DNA from: Alkalihalobacillus sp. BA299
Lineage (GTDB): Bacteria; Bacillota; Bacilli; Bacillales; Bacillaceae_F
Direction: 5' to 3'
Length of the DNA: 64,000 bases
Assembly: GCF_017745675.1 (NCBI RefSeq)
Contig: NZ_JAFLJM010000003.1
Location: 62,001 to 126,000 of the forward strand
The notes below the pieces were generated by a model. That model was given only the letters and a program-made list of their open reading frames with translations, searched no databases and was not told the origin of the DNA. Of this stretch, positions 1-9,244 are shown one piece after another. Numbering within the stretch: position 1 is the first letter of the stretch; every line of letters starts with the position of its first letter. The translations under genes and the position numbers were made by a program.

Positions 1-1
1 A

Positions 2-1387
2 ACACTTGGCTTTCTGTTTATGGCTACTATTTTAATATTCTCACGGTTCGGAAAGATGCGCTTAGGAGAAGATACTGACAGACCAGCTTATGGAACTCTC
101 TCTTGGATCTCTATGTTATTTAGTGCAGGAATGGGGATTGGACTTGTATTTTGGGGTGTAGCAGAGCCATTATTCCATTATGTTTCGCCACCATATGGCG
201 AAGGGGGCACTACTGATGCAGCTAATACTGCAATGACCTATACGTATTTTCATTGGGGACTTCACCCATGGGCTATTTATACAATTATCGGATTAAGTCT
301 GGCATTTTTCCAATATCGAAAAAAGCTTCCAGGGTTAATTAGTTCAACATTTTATCCAATTATCGGCGAACGAATACATGGGCCTATCGGAAAAACCATT
401 GATATTCTAGCTATTTTTGCAACCGTTTTTGGAATTGCAACTTCTTTAGGCTTAGGAACGATGCAAATTGCTGGGGGCCTTAATTTCCTATTTAATATTC
501 CTAATACGATTAATAGCCAAATCATCATTATTTGTGTCGTTACAGTTATCTTTGCAGGTTCTGCCTTTATAGGAATTAACAAAGGAATGAAAATTCTATC
601 AAACTTCAATATACTGCTTGCTTTAGGTATAATGCTAACTTTAATGATCCTTGGTCCAACTGCACAGATTTTTAAAGTATTTACAAGTACGGTAGGAAGC
701 TATTTAGACAATTTACTATTTATGAGCTTAAGAATGCGACCATTTGGTGATAATTCATGGATTACAGGCTGGACTCTATTTTATTGGGCATGGTGGATTG
801 CTTGGGCTCCATTCGTTGGTAGTTTTATTGCGAAAATATCCAAAGGTAGAACGATCAAAGAATTTATTTTAGGAGTCTTATTTATCCCTACAGCAGGAAC
901 TTTCGTATGGTTTTCTACCTTTGGTGGTACTAGCCTACACCTCGTTCATAATTTAGGAAATACAGCATTGGCAGATGCAGCCACTAACGACGTAACTTCA
1001 GCATTGTTTGCATTTTTACAATATTTCCCTCTTGGATCGATACTTAGTGTACTAGCTGTAATTTTAGTAGTAACTTTTTTTGTAACATCTGCCGACTCAG
1101 CTACATTTGTTTTATCTATTTTTAGTTCAAAAGGAAACCTTAATCCTTCTCGAAAAATCAAGTTAGTATGGGGTTTTATACTTTCACTAGTTTCTATTGT
1201 TTTACTGCTAAGTGGCAGTCTTAATACATTACAGTCCGCATCTATTGCAGCAGCCTTTCCATTTACAATCGTAATGTCAGTTATGTGTTTTGCATTATTA
1301 AAAGGGCTTATTAAAGAACACGCGCAAAAACCTACTTACAATATACAAGAACCTGTTATGACAGAAAATAAAAAAGATGTAATTTAA
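2..1387 (+). CDS. BCCT family betaine/carnitine/choline transporter (5' partial)
   Basis: The reading frame is open from base 2, before the first Met at base 20, so the N-terminal part lies outside the window. The visible protein is a multi-pass membrane protein. It has the BCCT glycine stretch GMGIGLVFWG followed by AEPLFHY, and the Trp-rich segment FYWAWWIAWAPFVGSFIAKISKGRT typical of the substrate-binding helix and the loop after it. Family members import quaternary ammonium compounds by Na+ or H+ symport for osmoprotection or catabolism. It is convergent with the TetR gene and only 15 bp from it. Assignment to the family is secure; the substrate is not. Confidence 0.95.
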   Translation, partial: TLGFLFMATILIFSRFGKMRLGEDTDRPAYGTLSWISMLFSAGMGIGLVFWGVAEPLFHYVSPPYGEGGTTDAANTAMTYTYFHWGLHPWAIYTIIGLSLAFFQYRKKLPGLISSTFYPIIGERIHGPIGKTIDILAIFATVFGIATSLGLGTMQIAGGLNFLFNIPNTINSQIIIICVVTVIFAGSAFIGINKGMKILSNFNILLALGIMLTLMILGPTAQIFKVFTSTVGSYLDNLLFMSLRMRPFGDNSWITGWTLFYWAWWIAWAPFVGSFIAKISKGRTIKEFILGVLFIPTAGTFVWFSTFGGTSLHLVHNLGNTALADAATNDVTSALFAFLQYFPLGSILSVLAVILVVTFFVTSADSATFVLSIFSSKGNLNPSRKIKLVWGFILSLVSIVLLLSGSLNTLQSASIAAAFPFTIVMSVMCFALLKGLIKEHAQKPTYNIQEPVMTENKKDVI

Positions 1388-1402
1388 ATCCTAAAATATT
1401 AA

Positions 1403-2059
1403 CTAGCTCATATTTAACGTTTGACGAATATGACTCATTGTAATATTTGTAGCTTCTTCAATCGAATAATCTACCCTTTTATTTAACATCATATTAAGCA
1501 TTCCTTGCCAGATGAGAAAATGCATCTCACTTAGTCTAATTGCATCTTCTTCTTTTATATAACCATTTTGAACACATTCGTCGAGTGCAATCCGGTCTCG
1601 TTTTGCCAAGTTTGGTTCTTTAAGCATGTTTTTTAAGCTTTCTGGTACTTCAACTAAATCTGTTGGAAACATACCATAGTATTCTTTTAATAACTTTTCA
1701 GGAGGACACCCTAAATTCGAAGAAAAAACAGCATAGTAAATTTGTGGGTCTTCAAATGAATGCTTACAGAAACATTCCCATATTTTAAAATACTTTTCTA
1801 ATGGATTAGTTGCTAAATCAAGGTATTCAGGCAATGCATCAATATATTTTTTTACGTATCTCATAGAAGCAAAGAAAATTAAATGCGATAATTCTTCAAA
1901 GTAATTGTAGATTGTTGCACTATTAAATCCAGCTAAATCCGCTATTTTTCGAATAGTGATTTTATCCATACCTTCATTCTTAATAATTTCTGACGTTGCA
2001 TCTATAAAATAAACCATCATCCTTATTGTCTGAATTTCCTTGTTTTTAGGATTTTTCAT
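1403..2059 (-). CDS. TetR/AcrR family transcriptional regulator
   Basis: A 218-residue protein with an N-terminal TetR helix-turn-helix at about residues 25-65, including ITIRKIADLAGFNSATIYNYF. The rest is an alpha-helical ligand-binding domain of usual length. The start has a GAGGTG ribosome-binding site. It lies between the BCCT transporter (convergent) and pyruvate carboxylase (divergent, 174 bp away), so either neighbour could be its target. The effector is unknown. Confidence 0.9.
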   Translation of the reverse strand: MKNPKNKEIQTIRMMVYFIDATSEIIKNEGMDKITIRKIADLAGFNSATIYNYFEELSHLIFFASMRYVKKYIDALPEYLDLATNPLEKYFKIWECFCKHSFEDPQIYYAVFSSNLGCPPEKLLKEYYGMFPTDLVEVPESLKNMLKEPNLAKRDRIALDECVQNGYIKEEDAIRLSEMHFLIWQGMLNMMLNKRVDYSIEEATNITMSHIRQTLNMS

Positions 2060-2233
2060 TTAAATACACCTCGGCAAATTTATAACTAAGATTATTTTAT
2101 AATTACGATATGTTTAGTATAGCATAATTTTTTTTTATAGATCCAATAAAAAATCTGAGTACTCTAAATATATTTTCATGTTTTTAAATATCAATACCCT
2201 ATTTGACAAAAAGATATAATTGGGAGGCTACGA

Positions 2234-5200
2234 ATGGATAGACAGAAAAATATCAAAAAAGTTTTAGTTGCCAACAGAGGCGAGATCGCTATCCGTATTT
2301 TCAGAGCTTGTACCGAATTGAATATTCGTACAGTGGCTGTTTACTCTAATGAAGATATTAGAGCATACCATAGATATAAAGCTGATGAAGCTTACCTCAT
2401 TGGTGAAGGTAAAAAACCAATTGATGCATATCTAGATATTGAAGGGATAATCGAAATTGCTAAACAAAATGAGATTGATGCTATTCATCCAGGTTATGGT
2501 TTTTTATCTGAAAATATTGAATTTGCTAAACGATGTGAAGAGGAAGGTATCATTTTTATAGGTCCAAAACAAGATCATTTAACTAAGTTTGGTGATAAGG
2601 TTGCAGCACGTGAACAGGCTATTTTAGCAAATATTCCTGTTATCCCTGGAAGTAATGGCCCTGTTTTAAGTGTTGACGAGGTTTTTGATTTTGCTAATCA
2701 ACATGGATATCCTCTTATTATTAAAGCAGCCCTTGGTGGGGGCGGGAGAGGAATGCGAATTGTTCGAACTGAAAACGAATTAAAAGAAGCATACGAACGG
2801 GCAAAGTCTGAAGCTAAGTCTGCATTTGGAAACGATGAAGTTTATGTTGAGAAATTTATAGAAAACCCTAAACATATCGAAGTTCAAATTCTTGCAGATC
2901 AATATGGTAATATCGTTCACCTTTACGAACGAGATTGCTCTGTACAAAGAAGACACCAAAAAGTTGTAGAAGTTGCACCTTGTATATCAATAGATCGTCA
3001 ATTAAGAGAAGACATTTGCAATGCAGCTGTTAACTTATCAGAAAGTGTCCAATACTTAAATGCTGGAACCGTTGAATTTCTAGTTACTCCTTCTGGTCAT
3101 TTTTACTTTATCGAAGTTAATCCTCGCATTCAAGTAGAACATACCATTACTGAAATGGTTACTGGGATTGATATTGTTCAGTCACAAATATTGATTGCTG
3201 AAGGACATAATTTACATGGTGATACGATTAACATCCCAAAACAAGAACATATAAAAACGAACGGATTTGCTATTCAATCAAGGGTAACAACAGAAGATCC
3301 ATCCAATAACTTTATGCCAGATTCCGGGAAGATTACCGTCTACCGCTCGAGTGGAGGTTTTGGGGTTCGTTTAGATGCTGGTAATGGATTTCAAGGCTCT
3401 ATCATTACCCCGCACTATGACTCTTTGCTTGTGAAAATTTCAACTTGGGGTAATACGTTCGAACATGCTGCGATAAAAATGGAACGAAATTTAAAAGAGT
3501 TTAGAATAAGAGGGGTAAAAACAAATGTACCGTTTTTAGAAAATGTAGTGAAACATGAAAAGTTTCTATCAGGCCGTTACACCACATCTTTTATTGATAC
3601 AACTCCTGAATTATTTGATTTCCCTATTCGAAAAGATCGTGGTACGAAGATGTTAACTTATATTGCCTCAACAACAGTTAATGGATTTCCTGGCATTGGA
3701 AAAAAGGATAAACCCCTCCTTCCATCCCAACGAATTCCTAAAATAGATACTTTCGAATCCATTCCAAATGGAACCAGGCAAATATTAGACCAGTTCGGTC
3801 CAGATGGACTGGCAAAGTGGATAAAAAAACAAGAAAACGTTCTATTAACAGACACTACGTTCCGAGACGCTCACCAATCTTTATTAGCTACTAGAGTTCG
3901 AACGAAAGATTTATTACAAATCATAGAACCCACTTCAAAAATGTTACCTAACCTATTTTCGCTAGAAGTTTGGGGTGGAGCTACTTTTGATGTATCCATG
4001 CGGTTTTTAAATGAAGACCCTTGGGAACGTTTAATTAAGCTCAGAAAGAAATCACCAAACATTTTATTTCAAATGTTATTAAGGGCTTCCAATGCAGTTG
4101 GATATAAAAACTATCCAGATAACTTAATAAAAGAATTCGTTTATCAATCGGCCGAATCTGGTATTGATGTTTTCCGAATATTTGATAGCTTAAATTGGGT
4201 CGATGGCATGAAATTAGCCATTGAATCCGTAAGAAATGCTAATAAAATAGCAGAAGCAACGATTTGTTATACCGGTGATATTTTAGACCCCACACGAAAA
4301 AAATATGATCTACAATATTACAAACATTTAGCTAAAGAGTTAGAAAGTCAAGGAGCCCACATTCTTGGTATTAAAGATATGGCCGGACTATTAAAGCCAC
4401 AAGCTGCCTATGAATTGGTCTCTACTTTAAGGGAAGCAATAGATATTCCTATACATCTCCATACACACGATACTAGCGGAAATGGTATTTTTACGTATGC
4501 AAAAGCGATAGAGGCTGGGGTAGATATTGTAGACGTCGCTATTAGTTCCATGTCTGGATTAACCTCGCAACCTAGTGCAAATTCATTATACTATGCATTG
4601 CAAAATATAGAGCGCCGTCCTAACATTGATATTCATAAATTAGATCAGCTATCCTTTTACTGGGAAGATACTAGAAAATATTATGAAGCCTTTGAAAGCG
4701 GAATGAATACTCCCCACTCCGAGGTTTACGAGCATGAGATGCCTGGGGGTCAATATAGTAATTTACAACAGCAAGCCAAGGCAGTAGGTCTAGAAAAGCG
4801 CTGGGAAGATGTAAAACGAATGTACAGACGTGTTAATGATTTATTTGGAGATATTGTTAAAGTAACTCCATCTTCAAAAGTCGTTGGTGATATGGCACTT
4901 TACATGGTTCAAAATAATTTGTCAGAAGATGATATCTTTGAAAAGGGTTACAATTTAGACTTTCCAGATTCAGTAGTCGAGTTTTTTCAGGGTTACTTAG
5001 GTCAACCCTATCAAGGCTTTCCAAAAAAACTTCAAAATATTATCCTAAAGGGCAAACAAGAAATTACTGTACGTCCCGGGGAGTTATTAGAATCTATAAA
5101 CTTTAAAGAGATAGAGGATACTCTTGTTCAAAGTTTAAATCGTGAAGTGACAAACCATGAAATCCTTTCATATGCACTCTATCCAAAAGTATTTTTAGAA

Positions 5201-5683
5201 TATGCTCAATTAAAAGACCAATTTGGAGATTTATCTCCTCTAGATACACTTACATTTTTCTATGGTATGAGTGTTGATGAAGAAATTAATATTGAAATTG
5301 AACATGGAAAAACTTTATTTGTAAAACTTATTTCGATTGGGGAAGCGCAAGTTAACGGAACTCGTACTATTTACTTTGAATTAAATGGGAAACCACGTGA
5401 AGTAACAGTCCAAGATTTGAATATTAAAACATCAGTTGTAGTTAAACCTAAAGCAGAAAAAAATAACCCTCACCATATTGGAGCTTCAATGCCAGGGACA
5501 GTATTGAACGTATTAGTTAAAAAAGGCGATATTGTAAAAAAAGGTGATCATTTAGCTATTACTGAAGCGATGAAAATGGAAACAACAGTACAAGCGGCGA
5601 TTGAAGGAACGATTAAAGATATTTACGTAACAAATGGGGATGCGATCCAACCAGGTGATTTATTATTAGAAATAAATGAATAA
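2234..5683 (+). CDS. pyc: pyruvate carboxylase
   Basis: At 1149 residues this has the full length of single-chain bacterial pyruvate carboxylases. The order of domains is biotin carboxylase (about 10-460, with the ATP-grasp glycine loop ALGGGGRGMRIV), carboxyltransferase (about 540-810, beginning LLTDTTFRDAHQSL), and a C-terminal biotinyl domain with EAMKMET, where the biotinylated lysine is near residue 1114. The enzyme makes oxaloacetate from pyruvate, bicarbonate and ATP and so refills the TCA cycle. The ATG at 2234 follows GGGAGG. A bidirectional terminator follows the stop codon. PEP carboxylase in this window is a second anaplerotic route. Confidence 0.98.
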   Translation: MDRQKNIKKVLVANRGEIAIRIFRACTELNIRTVAVYSNEDIRAYHRYKADEAYLIGEGKKPIDAYLDIEGIIEIAKQNEIDAIHPGYGFLSENIEFAKRCEEEGIIFIGPKQDHLTKFGDKVAAREQAILANIPVIPGSNGPVLSVDEVFDFANQHGYPLIIKAALGGGGRGMRIVRTENELKEAYERAKSEAKSAFGNDEVYVEKFIENPKHIEVQILADQYGNIVHLYERDCSVQRRHQKVVEVAPCISIDRQLREDICNAAVNLSESVQYLNAGTVEFLVTPSGHFYFIEVNPRIQVEHTITEMVTGIDIVQSQILIAEGHNLHGDTINIPKQEHIKTNGFAIQSRVTTEDPSNNFMPDSGKITVYRSSGGFGVRLDAGNGFQGSIITPHYDSLLVKISTWGNTFEHAAIKMERNLKEFRIRGVKTNVPFLENVVKHEKFLSGRYTTSFIDTTPELFDFPIRKDRGTKMLTYIASTTVNGFPGIGKKDKPLLPSQRIPKIDTFESIPNGTRQILDQFGPDGLAKWIKKQENVLLTDTTFRDAHQSLLATRVRTKDLLQIIEPTSKMLPNLFSLEVWGGATFDVSMRFLNEDPWERLIKLRKKSPNILFQMLLRASNAVGYKNYPDNLIKEFVYQSAESGIDVFRIFDSLNWVDGMKLAIESVRNANKIAEATICYTGDILDPTRKKYDLQYYKHLAKELESQGAHILGIKDMAGLLKPQAAYELVSTLREAIDIPIHLHTHDTSGNGIFTYAKAIEAGVDIVDVAISSMSGLTSQPSANSLYYALQNIERRPNIDIHKLDQLSFYWEDTRKYYEAFESGMNTPHSEVYEHEMPGGQYSNLQQQAKAVGLEKRWEDVKRMYRRVNDLFGDIVKVTPSSKVVGDMALYMVQNNLSEDDIFEKGYNLDFPDSVVEFFQGYLGQPYQGFPKKLQNIILKGKQEITVRPGELLESINFKEIEDTLVQSLNREVTNHEILSYALYPKVFLEYAQLKDQFGDLSPLDTLTFFYGMSVDEEINIEIEHGKTLFVKLISIGEAQVNGTRTIYFELNGKPREVTVQDLNIKTSVVVKPKAEKNNPHHIGASMPGTVLNVLVKKGDIVKKGDHLAITEAMKMETTVQAAIEGTIKDIYVTNGDAIQPGDLLLEINE

Positions 5684-5684
5684 T

Positions 5685-5724
5685 AAAAAGTGCGTCTAAA
5701 CGTAGAGGTTAGACGCACTTTTTT
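5685..5724. terminator. bidirectional intrinsic terminator after pyc
   Basis: The sequence AAAAAGTGCGTCTAA pairs with TTAGACGCACTTTTTT across an 8-base loop. A-run and T-run lie on opposite sides, so it can end both pyc (+) and the PrpD-like gene (-). Confidence 0.9.
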
Positions 5725-5738
5725 AATATATAGTAGTT

Positions 5739-6671
5739 TTATACGACTTGTTTTAATAGATCTTTATTTATAAGAGATGTTAACGTTCTAATATTTTGTA
5801 TACGTTCAATTTGGTTAATCATTTCAAACAATTGTTTACTTTTTTCTTTTCCTATTCCAGACTCGGTTAAAAGTAAAAATTTTTTCTCACGTTCACTCTC
5901 TGTCATATATGGCGTATTCTGATTAATCGTTTCTACGTGATAATGCTCCCCCAACCCTTTTATAAATGACTCTTCTTTTCCCGAAGAAAGTAAAGTTGAA
6001 GTGCTGCTAATTCCTTTCTCAGCTAAATAAGCAGAATTAACTCCTGTCATACTTCCCCAGCTTACTCGATCTTCGTCTGATAATGCTCCATCTGCAGAAT
6101 CAATCATTGGAGCATAGGAAGAATACCGTTCAGCTAACCCTAATGCATGCTCAATTGAGTTACCCTCCAGCTTTAAAACCCTTGCGACACCAGCTGCCGT
6201 CCCAATAACTCCCCATGTATACTTATCCATTTTTTTATCTATATTTAATTGATGTGCACATTTTTCTACTCTCAATCCAATTTCATAACTTATTAGTAAA
6301 GAAGTGAGAAACTCCTTTCCACTGACTTCTCTATCTTCTGCTGCAGCTAGCAACGCCGGAAAGAGCATTGTTCCTAAATCATTCTTTTCTAGTAATTGAC
6401 AATAATCTTTAAAGAATACACTTGCCATAGATGCATTTACAAAAGCTGCCCCAACTGCATTTAATTTTTCGGATGAAATAAATAGGGAACAGTCTCCTTT
6501 TTTCCAAAGCTGCATTGCAAAATCTTTTATGCCGACTGCTTCTTCTGCCTGAGATCCTGCAATAGTAAAAGCTGTAACATCTAATAACACCTTTTTTAGA
6601 AAATTTAATGTCTTACCACTCGCCTGTTCGATTGTTTCTTTTCCAACATAAACTTCTAAATGACGGTTCAT
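5739..6671 (-). CDS. short MmgE/PrpD-like protein lacking usual active-site residues
   Basis: The 310-residue sequence follows the helical MmgE/PrpD fold (2-methylcitrate dehydratase family): LDVTAFTIAGS near the N-terminus, a FPALLAAAEDREVSGKEFL segment and ALGLAERYSSYAP. Family enzymes are about 450 residues long. Here the small second domain (roughly 130 residues) appears to be missing, because the sequence passes from the GLGEHY region directly to the helices expected at the C-terminus. The usual His/Asp positions (HxxDFDDT, GWH, KxxHxG) read as non-catalytic residues, e.g. ASVFFKDY and DKYTWG. It starts after AAAGGGG and lies 40 bp downstream of the binding-protein gene. It is probably not a 2-methylcitrate dehydratase; its true role is unknown. 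Confidence 0.7.
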   Translation of the reverse strand: MNRHLEVYVGKETIEQASGKTLNFLKKVLLDVTAFTIAGSQAEEAVGIKDFAMQLWKKGDCSLFISSEKLNAVGAAFVNASMASVFFKDYCQLLEKNDLGTMLFPALLAAAEDREVSGKEFLTSLLISYEIGLRVEKCAHQLNIDKKMDKYTWGVIGTAAGVARVLKLEGNSIEHALGLAERYSSYAPMIDSADGALSDEDRVSWGSMTGVNSAYLAEKGISSTSTLLSSGKEESFIKGLGEHYHVETINQNTPYMTESEREKKFLLLTESGIGKEKSKQLFEMINQIERIQNIRTLTSLINKDLLKQVV

Positions 6672-6711
6672 TTTTATTATTCCCCTTTCATATTAAATAC
6701 AGTATGTTATC

Positions 6712-7641
6712 TTAGTGAATCAAGCCTTCACCTTTCAGCCATGTCCGACAGACTTCTAAAATGTTTTTTTGTTCGATATCGACAGAATAATTCAACTTCA
6801 TCATCGTTTCAGTGTCTAAACGATCAGCAATATGATTTAACAAATAAGCTAAATCCTTATGAGCAGCAAGTACGTCTTTTCTTACAACAGGTGCAGCATT
6901 GTAAGCTGGAAAAAAGGATTGGTCATCTTCCAATTTAAAAAGTTCGAGTTCTTGATTACTACCGTCTGTTTCAAAACCAACTATTATTTCAGCTTGCCCT
7001 TCCCTTAACGCATTGTAAGTTAACCCAGAATCCATTGTCAGTACATCACTTCTTGGAATTTCAAACTTATAGAAACTTTGGAGTCCTTTGAGCCCGTCAT
7101 CCCTGTCATAAAACTCAGTTTCAGAAGCAAAATTAATCCTACTACCATTGTTTATATATTTTGCAAGGTCAGATATCGTTTGAACTCCCAATTCTTTTGA
7201 TAATTCATTGGTCATTAAGATCGCATAAGTATTATTAAAATCGGTCTTATTTAACCACTCAATATGATTTAATTCATCTAGTTCCTTAACTTTTCTATAA
7301 GCCTGATCAGGATCACTTTCCCCTTTTTCATTTAAAAAGAGCATAAGCGCCGTCCCAGTATATTCCCAATAAAAATCAATTTGACCGTTAATGAGTGCTT
7401 CTCGTAAGTCATTACTTTTCATTCGATTAATGACTTCGACCTCGTAGCCATTTTCATTTAGGTAAATAGACGTAAGTAATAAAAGAATAGATTGCTCAGT
7501 AAAATCCTTTCCACCGATTACCAATTTCCCCTTTTTTTCGAAACTTTCTTGATCTTGTTCCTGTTGTGTACCTGCCCAGTTACACCCCCCTAGCGCAAAT
7601 AAAAGACATACAATTAAAATTAAATAAAGCTTCTTCTCCAT
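6712..7641 (-). CDS. glycine betaine/choline-type ABC transporter substrate-binding lipoprotein
   Basis: A lipoprotein signal peptide ending in the lipobox LGGC is followed by an OpuAC/OpuCC/OsmX-type periplasmic-binding fold: KLVIGGKDFTEQSILLLL, then FYWEYTGTALM and LMTNELSKELG. These segments are typical of quaternary-ammonium binding proteins. The length, 309 residues, is normal for the family. No cognate permease or ATPase lies next to it. It heads a two-gene unit with the PrpD-like gene, behind a sigma-54 promoter. The ligand could be a betaine or another small compound. Confidence 0.85.
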   Translation of the reverse strand: MEKKLYLILIVCLLFALGGCNWAGTQQEQDQESFEKKGKLVIGGKDFTEQSILLLLTSIYLNENGYEVEVINRMKSNDLREALINGQIDFYWEYTGTALMLFLNEKGESDPDQAYRKVKELDELNHIEWLNKTDFNNTYAILMTNELSKELGVQTISDLAKYINNGSRINFASETEFYDRDDGLKGLQSFYKFEIPRSDVLTMDSGLTYNALREGQAEIIVGFETDGSNQELELFKLEDDQSFFPAYNAAPVVRKDVLAAHKDLAYLLNHIADRLDTETMMKLNYSVDIEQKNILEVCRTWLKGEGLIH

Positions 7642-7736
7642 TTTTTAATAACCCCTTATACCGTTGATTGTTTTATATTTTCATCCTGTCAAACAGATCT
7701 TCAGTTACTTTTGATTACTCTCTACTACAATACTTA

Positions 7737-7754
7737 TTGCAAAATTTATGCCAA
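7737..7754 (-). promoter_or_regulatory. sigma-54 (-24/-12) promoter for the binding-protein/PrpD-like unit
   Basis: Read on the minus strand the site is TTGGCATAAATTTTGCAA: GG and GC separated by ten bases, with TGGCA and TTGCA flanks, as in the sigma-54 consensus. It lies about 95 bp upstream of the lipoprotein start codon. The adjacent divergently-placed unit codes for a sigma-54 activator, which supports the call. Confidence 0.8.
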
Positions 7755-7830
7755 CATAAAGTTAATTCATTTTCATACTTTTTTGAACTTTTCAGTAAAG
7801 ACTTTTTTCAACAGTGTAAAAATTTCTTTA

Positions 7831-7861
7831 CAAAACAAAAAACTCGGATTAAGCCGAGTTT
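7831..7861 (-). terminator. intrinsic terminator of the two-component operon
   Basis: On the minus strand AAACTCGG-CTTAAT-CCGAGTTT is followed by a T-run, ten bases beyond the stop codon of the response regulator. Confidence 0.85.
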
Positions 7862-7870
7862 CGTGATAAT

Positions 7871-9244
7871 TTATGAGTTGCTATGCTGAAAATACTTATT
7901 CATTTTATATAATAGACTTTGCCGTGATATTCCTAATTTTTTTGCAGCAGCTGCCGGTTGCCCCATCGCATCATCCAAAGCTTTAAGAATAAGTTCCCTC
8001 TCAAATGCTTCTACTTTCTCAGGAAGTGTTTTTGCATCTTTTTCAGCATTAAGATCACTAGAGTAGCTATAAAGGTTGGCTTCTTTTATTTCACTTGGAA
8101 AGTCATCAATTGAAAGCTCGCTTTCGCGACATAAGATGATTGCTCTTTCTACTGCATTTTCAAGTTCTCTTACATTCCCAGGCCAATCGTAGGTCACTAA
8201 ATACTTAGCCACTTTTTGTGATAACTCGTAATGTTTTCCATCTCTCTTTCTGAACTTTTCTAAAAACTTTTCAGCTAATATTAAAATATCATCTCGACGT
8301 TCTCGTAATGGCGGAATATAAATATTCACTATATTTAATCGGTAATATAAATCCTCTCTAAATTTCCCTTCTTTCACCATTTCCTTTAAATTACAATTTG
8401 TCGCTGTTATTATTCTAACATCAACATATTTTACATCATCACTTCCTACTGGAATAAATGATTTGTCTTGTGTAGCTTGAAGGAGCTTCGCTTGAAATGA
8501 AGGAGTTATTTCACCTATTTCATCTAGAAAGAGTGTACCTTTATTTGCGGCTTCAAACTTCCCCTTTCTATCCGTTACGGCCCCTGTAAAGGCTCCTTTT
8601 TTATGACCAAAAAGCTCACTTTCTAGTAACTGTTCAGGTATCGATGCACAATTGACAGGGATAAATGGTGCATTTGTTCGATCACTTAGTCTGTGAATTG
8701 CCTTTGCAATCATACTCTTACCTGTACCGCTTTCACCCTGTAATAATATACTCGCATCCGTAGTTGAAACCCTTTCAACTAAATTAAAAATGGTTTTCAT
8801 TACTGAACTCGCACCAAATAACTCGTCTACTATTACTGTTTGATTTAACTTTTCTTTCAGCAAAGTATTTTCTTCTTTTACCTTTAACCATTCAAAGGCC
8901 TTTTCAATCACTATTAAAATTTGTTCAAGTTTAACAGGCTTTATTATATAGTCAAATGCACCAGCTTTCATTGCTGCAACAGCATTATCTATATTTCCAT
9001 AAGCTGTCATCATAATATAAATATTTCTAGGGTATAATGAACTAAATTCTTTTAACAATTCCAATCCAGTAGTATCTGGTAATTTATAATCCAAAAATAC
9101 AATCCCATTTTCTAACGTTTCAATTTTTTTTTGAGCTTCTTGACCGTTAGCAGCAGTTCTTACATCATAGCCTTTCTTTGTTAAAGAAGACTGAAAAATC
9201 TTTAACAATTTTGCTTCATCATCAACTAATAATATAGAATTCAT
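7871..9244 (-). CDS. sigma-54-dependent response regulator, NtrC/AtoC type
   Basis: A 457-residue, three-domain regulator. The receiver (1-120) has acidic D8/D9, phospho-acceptor D52 in FLDYKLP and the conserved lysine in IKPVK. The AAA+ domain (about 140-370) has Walker A GESGTGKS at 170-177 and the sigma-54 contact loop GAFTGA at 217-222. A Fis-type helix-turn-helix ends the protein (AAAAKKLGISRQSLLYKM). Its start overlaps the end of the sensor kinase gene by 23 bp, so the two form one operon. The sigma-54 promoter 117 bp downstream of its stop is the likely target. Confidence 0.95.
   Translation of the reverse strand: MNSILLVDDEAKLLKIFQSSLTKKGYDVRTAANGQEAQKKIETLENGIVFLDYKLPDTTGLELLKEFSSLYPRNIYIMMTAYGNIDNAVAAMKAGAFDYIIKPVKLEQILIVIEKAFEWLKVKEENTLLKEKLNQTVIVDELFGASSVMKTIFNLVERVSTTDASILLQGESGTGKSMIAKAIHRLSDRTNAPFIPVNCASIPEQLLESELFGHKKGAFTGAVTDRKGKFEAANKGTLFLDEIGEITPSFQAKLLQATQDKSFIPVGSDDVKYVDVRIITATNCNLKEMVKEGKFREDLYYRLNIVNIYIPPLRERRDDILILAEKFLEKFRKRDGKHYELSQKVAKYLVTYDWPGNVRELENAVERAIILCRESELSIDDFPSEIKEANLYSYSSDLNAEKDAKTLPEKVEAFERELILKALDDAMGQPAAAAKKLGISRQSLLYKMNKYFQHSNS

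Noticed and set aside
2192..2220. TTGACA and TATAAT upstream of pyc as a promoter
   Set aside because: The two boxes are only about five bases apart and the TATAAT lies 13 bp before the start codon; not a working pair.
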